Below are positions 60,942 through 64,000 of a stretch of DNA of 64,000 nucleotides, piece after piece (within the stretch, counting starts at the first letter, position 1; the number at the start of each line of letters is the position of its first letter). Below the pieces are notes generated by a model. The model did not search any database and was not told where the DNA came from. It was given only the letters and a program-made list of their open reading frames with translations. The stretch is from an uncultured Crocinitomix sp. (GTDB taxonomy: Bacteria > Bacteroidota > Bacteroidia > Flavobacteriales_D > Crocinitomicaceae): contig CAKZON010000039.1 of NCBI GenBank assembly GCA_937136425.1, forward strand, positions 1 to 64,000, read 5' to 3'. The translations under genes were made by a program, and so were the position numbers.

Positions 60942-61547
60942 ATGGCGCTAAAAACATATTTTGAAAAAGGTAAAATTGAGGCTGGGTGTGACGAAGCAGG
61001 AAGAGGCTGTCTTGCAGGGCCTGTTGTTGCTGCTGCTGTTATTTTACCAAAAGGCTTTCGCAATAAAGTTTTAAATGATTCGAAACAGCTTTCAGAAAAG
61101 AGGCGCGAAGAGTTAGCGCCTCTCATTATGGAAAAAGCGCTGGCGTACGGTATTGGGGTGGTTGATCATTTAGAGATTGACAAAATTAATATATTGAATG
61201 CCTCGTTTGAAGCTATGCATAGGGCAATTCGTGCTTTGCAATCTACTCCTGAATCGTTGTTGATTGATGGAAATCGATTTAATCCATATCCGGAAATTGA
61301 ACATCATTGCATTATAAAAGGTGACGCAAAGTATTTGTCTATTGCTGCGGCATCTGTATTGGCAAAAACGCACCGTGATCATTTAATGGCAGATTATCAC
61401 GAAAGGTATCCAGATTACGGTTGGAATCAAAACAAGGGATATCCAACAAAAAAGCACCGCCAAGCTATTTTTGATTTTGGAGCAACACCTTTGCATAGAA
61501 AATCATTTAAATTACTTTCAGACGAGCAATTGCGCCTTTTTAAGTAG
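60942..61547 (+). CDS. rnhB: Ribonuclease HII
   Basis: 201 aa. Cuts the RNA strand of RNA-DNA hybrids and removes single ribonucleotides from DNA. GCDEAGRGCLAGPVVAAA with D17 and E18 of the acidic site, LLIDGNRF with the next acid, and KGDAKYLSIAAASVLAKTHRD with the fourth acid; also YGWNQNKGYPTKKH. Full family length. Monocistronic or co-transcribed with the large gene 123 bp downstream. Confidence 0.96.
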   Translation: MALKTYFEKGKIEAGCDEAGRGCLAGPVVAAAVILPKGFRNKVLNDSKQLSEKRREELAPLIMEKALAYGIGVVDHLEIDKINILNASFEAMHRAIRALQSTPESLLIDGNRFNPYPEIEHHCIIKGDAKYLSIAAASVLAKTHRDHLMADYHERYPDYGWNQNKGYPTKKHRQAIFDFGATPLHRKSFKLLSDEQLRLFK

Positions 61548-61639
61548 TTGAAATCAGTCCGTAAATTAAGAGGTTAGAAGTACACATTTTTTTGTGTATA
61601 TCATATAGCATTGAGTGGGTTCCTTAGGGTTTTAAGTTT

Positions 61640-61647
61640 TAAATTTG
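61640..61647 (+). promoter_or_regulatory. -7 box TAAATTTG of the 761-aa gene
   Basis: Exact TAnnTTTG, 23 nt before the GTG start at 61671, so a leader of about 19 nt. Confidence 0.45.
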
Positions 61648-61670
61648 AAAGTTAAACCGGAAACTAAAGC

Positions 61671-63956
61671 GTGAAGTTTGTTCGATTAATATTGGTTCTT
61701 GTGCTTGCTGGGGTGTTTGCCTTTTTGGCTTATGATCTTTATGAGCAGCAAAAAAATAAATATTCTTTTCTTTCTTTTGAATTGAATGAAGATTCTAATT
61801 CTATTATTGTTCCCAATATTGACCGTTTATTAGATAAGATAAATGGTGCCAATCAAATTGAAGGGTTAGCTGCAAATAATACTTTAAAAAATGGTTGCGA
61901 ACAACTTCTAGCGCATAAACAGTATAATTTTAACATTGAATTTGGTTCAGCCTGTTATTTGTCTTTTAATTCGGCTGACTTTAGTATAACATTTTCTAAT
62001 CCTGATTTAGATTTTGAGCAAATTGTAATTGTGCTAAATGAGGTGTTGAATGTGGATGCCTCGTTCACGAATAATGCCTTGCAAATAAATAACCAATCAT
62101 ACAACGCGGAACGGTTTGGGAAATATACCGTTATAAGTACTTTACCGATCCAACCTGAATTTACAACAAATACTTACTTAGCAACAAATGCAGATTTTTT
62201 TGCTTTAAAGGATAGTGTGCAAATTGATCGTTACATCTTGGCAAATAACAAACAATTTAAAGTTTGGAATGAAAATGCTGCTATTGTTAGAGGAAATCCA
62301 ATTGAGCATGCTGCTTTTGTCAAAAAAATACCCGCTAGTTTTGAGGTTGCAAACTTATATGGAAGTAAACGTTTTTTAGAGGATAAGAATAGCTTTTTTG
62401 GAGAATCGGGTGAAGAAGCGTATAGTTGGGTAAGTGAAGGAATAATGATTTTTAAAAAAGGTGATTTTGAAATCATGTTGGCCATGCAAAACGATCAACG
62501 AGATTTGAGATTGATATTGGAAGAACAAACATTAAATGCTCAAGGTGACACAGTTCAAATAAACTTTGTTAATGTCAAAAATTTTGAAATTATGCCGTTT
62601 GAAACGGTTTTTAAATGGACAGAATCTATTCCTGCACTAAATTCGGAATTGAGATTGTATACTGAGTTTGAAAACTTCAATGTTTTAGCAAATAGTATGG
62701 AAGCAATGCAATGGTATTTGTCAGAAATTCAGATTGGTAATTTATTGGAAGAAAACAGTTCCATTCTGGATCATTATGTGATGTCTTCACCTTTATACAG
62801 CCATTATATTGAATTGATTAATGAAGGAGATGCCATTCAAGTAGAAACGGGTACTTGGACAGAAAAAACAAAATGCACTAAAACATATACAAATGCTTCA
62901 TTATTAGCGTCTGTTCCACAAAATATAACGGAGGCAATTGATTTCCCAATCAATTTTACACCTCTACATATTCAGCCATATGTTCAAAAAGGAGTCAAAA
63001 AGCTATTAATTTCTAATAACAATAAAATTGCTAATTATACAGCCGAGGGAACTTTAGAGTGGGAGCGTGCACTTCAAAGTGAAATCTTATTTGCGCCAGA
63101 GTTTATTGATTTGCAAAATGATGGTGAATTTGAAATTGCAATTTTTACCAAACAAGAGTTTATGGTAATTACAGGAGCAGGAAAAAATATAGCAGGCCTT
63201 ACTAAGAAAGTTGGAGATGAAATTGTTGGAGGGCTTTGCGTTAATTATGATCAAAAGTATGATTATAGATTCTTTGTGGTTGAAGGTAATCGAGTAATTT
63301 GTTTCAATGAAAAGGGGGAGACGGTAACTGGTTGGAAGTTTGCAAATGCTAATCAAAATGCGCCACTAACTGGCGAGGCTGCATATACACAAATTGCTGG
63401 TGTAGACTTTTTAACTTTTAAAGCAGTAAATGATGAACTTTTCGTCTTGAATAGGCGTGGTGAACCAAAATTTGGAGAAGCCGTGCAATCTAAATTACCT
63501 AATGAGTCTAACTTTGTTACGGGTAAAAATGAAGGGGTATTGCATAAGTTAGGGTATGAAAATCAGTACATTTATAATCGCTATTTAAAAGATGGTTATA
63601 CCGACTCTGTTAAATTAGATAAACGTGTTAATGCAGTAGGTGCAAGTTGGGTTATGCTAGATGAACCGACACTTTTAATCGAGGAACCAAATCGTATCGT
63701 ACTTTTCAATGCATTTGGCTATCTAACGCAGGAAATTCTTAAGCCACAAGATGCTCAGCAATTTTTAGGAATAGAAAGAACACCTGAGATTCATTACGTT
63801 TTTTTCAATAATTCCAATAATAGCTTATATTTGCTAAACAGAGAGGGGAAAATTGTGCTTTCCAATCTCGTAAATAGTAAAGCAGTTTATGGAATAGATA
63901 GTTTTACTTTTTACACATTTAATGGCCAAAACATTAAAGCACATAAATTAAATTAA
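61671..63956 (+). CDS. Large membrane-anchored protein of unknown function
   Basis: 761 aa from a GTG start. One N-terminal membrane helix (MKFVRLILVLVLAGVFAFLAY) with the rest likely periplasmic. The first half (about 40-400) has a mixed alpha/beta layout (SIIVPNIDRLLDKINGAN, LSFNSADFSITFSNP). The second half (about 430-761) has repeated blades such as GVKKLLISNNNKIANYTAEG, ILFAPEFIDLQNDGEFEIA and YENQYIYNRYLKDGY, as in a beta-propeller. I do not recognise the family. A signal-bearing gene starts 8 bp after its stop, so the two are probably co-transcribed. Confidence 0.75.
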   Translation: MKFVRLILVLVLAGVFAFLAYDLYEQQKNKYSFLSFELNEDSNSIIVPNIDRLLDKINGANQIEGLAANNTLKNGCEQLLAHKQYNFNIEFGSACYLSFNSADFSITFSNPDLDFEQIVIVLNEVLNVDASFTNNALQINNQSYNAERFGKYTVISTLPIQPEFTTNTYLATNADFFALKDSVQIDRYILANNKQFKVWNENAAIVRGNPIEHAAFVKKIPASFEVANLYGSKRFLEDKNSFFGESGEEAYSWVSEGIMIFKKGDFEIMLAMQNDQRDLRLILEEQTLNAQGDTVQINFVNVKNFEIMPFETVFKWTESIPALNSELRLYTEFENFNVLANSMEAMQWYLSEIQIGNLLEENSSILDHYVMSSPLYSHYIELINEGDAIQVETGTWTEKTKCTKTYTNASLLASVPQNITEAIDFPINFTPLHIQPYVQKGVKKLLISNNNKIANYTAEGTLEWERALQSEILFAPEFIDLQNDGEFEIAIFTKQEFMVITGAGKNIAGLTKKVGDEIVGGLCVNYDQKYDYRFFVVEGNRVICFNEKGETVTGWKFANANQNAPLTGEAAYTQIAGVDFLTFKAVNDELFVLNRRGEPKFGEAVQSKLPNESNFVTGKNEGVLHKLGYENQYIYNRYLKDGYTDSVKLDKRVNAVGASWVMLDEPTLLIEEPNRIVLFNAFGYLTQEILKPQDAQQFLGIERTPEIHYVFFNNSNNSLYLLNREGKIVLSNLVNSKAVYGIDSFTFYTFNGQNIKAHKLN

Positions 63957-63964
63957 GCATAGTT

Positions 63965-64000
63965 ATGAAGAAAAATTTACGCTTACTGCTCATTTTACTA
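63965..64000 (+). CDS. Start of an exported protein, cut by window edge
   Basis: An ATG at 63965 opens MKKNLRLLLILL, the first 12 residues of what looks like a signal peptide (two lysines, then a hydrophobic run). Only 36 bases are visible. It lies 8 bp after the stop of the 761-aa gene and is probably in the same operon. Nothing more can be said about its function. Confidence 0.6.
   Translation, partial: MKKNLRLLLILL

Noticed and set aside
1..64000. CRISPR array, IS element or prophage
   Set aside because: No regularly spaced repeats, transposase, integrase or phage structural genes were seen in any frame.

Overview
The window is AT-rich DNA from a member of the Bacteroidota, most likely order Flavobacteriales. 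A Crocinitomicaceae-like marine or freshwater lineage is a guess and not demonstrated. The support is: four secreted proteins with type IX secretion (T9SS, Por) C-terminal sorting domains (YPNP- or FPNP-type); promoters of the Bacteroidota form TAnnTTTG, twice with a TTG/TTTG element 19 bp upstream; absence of obvious Shine-Dalgarno sequences; and families typical of the phylum (DUF2911, GbsR-type regulator, YfiT/DinB, DUF983, DUF58, DsbD-like fusion). There is no rRNA, CRISPR array, insertion sequence or recognisable prophage. One complete tRNA gene (Asp, GTC) is present.

Layout. 1-7.4 kb, all minus strand: a truncated unknown gene, mutS, a V4R-domain sensor kinase with a secreted beta-helix protein upstream of it, and a DUF2911 protein. 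7.5-11.2 kb, plus strand: an operon-like run of a GbsR/MarR regulator, three related small membrane proteins, a DCC-type CxxC protein and a TIGR01777 epimerase. A perfect palindrome lies in the regulator's own promoter. 11.1-13.9 kb, minus: a hypothetical, then an operon of membrane protein, XRE regulator, 72-aa protein and quinone-oxidoreductase-like enzyme. 14.0-16.0 kb, plus: SpoU methyltransferase, lipoprotein, SDR protein. 16.0-26.2 kb: envelope proteins (CAP-domain protein, transglycosylase-like protein, ZU5-like lipoprotein, T9SS cargo), YfiT and small conserved proteins. 26.3-34.8 kb: urocanate hydratase without other hut genes, envelope proteins, a T9SS protein with a 208-residue internal duplication, a YugP-type zinc peptidase and a Bax-inhibitor-1 protein. 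34.9-38.8 kb, plus: heptose-epimerase-like SDR, HTH regulator and two tandem COG3541-type nucleotidyltransferases. 38.8-46.1 kb: MuiA-like protein, orphan radical SAM/SPASM enzyme, DUF983, LTA-synthase-like sulfatase-fold protein and a PA-domain T9SS protein.

46.2-52.3 kb holds the most unusual gene: an 817-aa fusion of a PLP-dependent alpha-oxoamine synthase and a GNAT-like acyltransferase. It could perform both the condensation and the N-acylation of a sphingoid- or sulfonolipid-like base. It overlaps, tail to tail, a PAS/ATPase sensor protein that lacks a recognisable phospho-acceptor histidine. A Rid / carbon-nitrogen hydrolase / cupin operon follows. 52.8-54.1 kb looks like a small accessory patch beside tRNA-Asp, with a tRNA T-arm-like remnant and two unknown small genes. 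54.3-64 kb returns to housekeeping and envelope genes: lipase-3, DUF58, yidD, dsbD, rnhB and a large membrane-anchored unknown.

Shared themes: many convergent gene pairs are separated by a few bases or overlap, strong hairpin terminators are common, and at least three genes have the -7 box ending 4-5 nt before the start codon, which suggests leaderless or nearly leaderless mRNAs. All function calls come from reading motifs by eye; no database search was possible.
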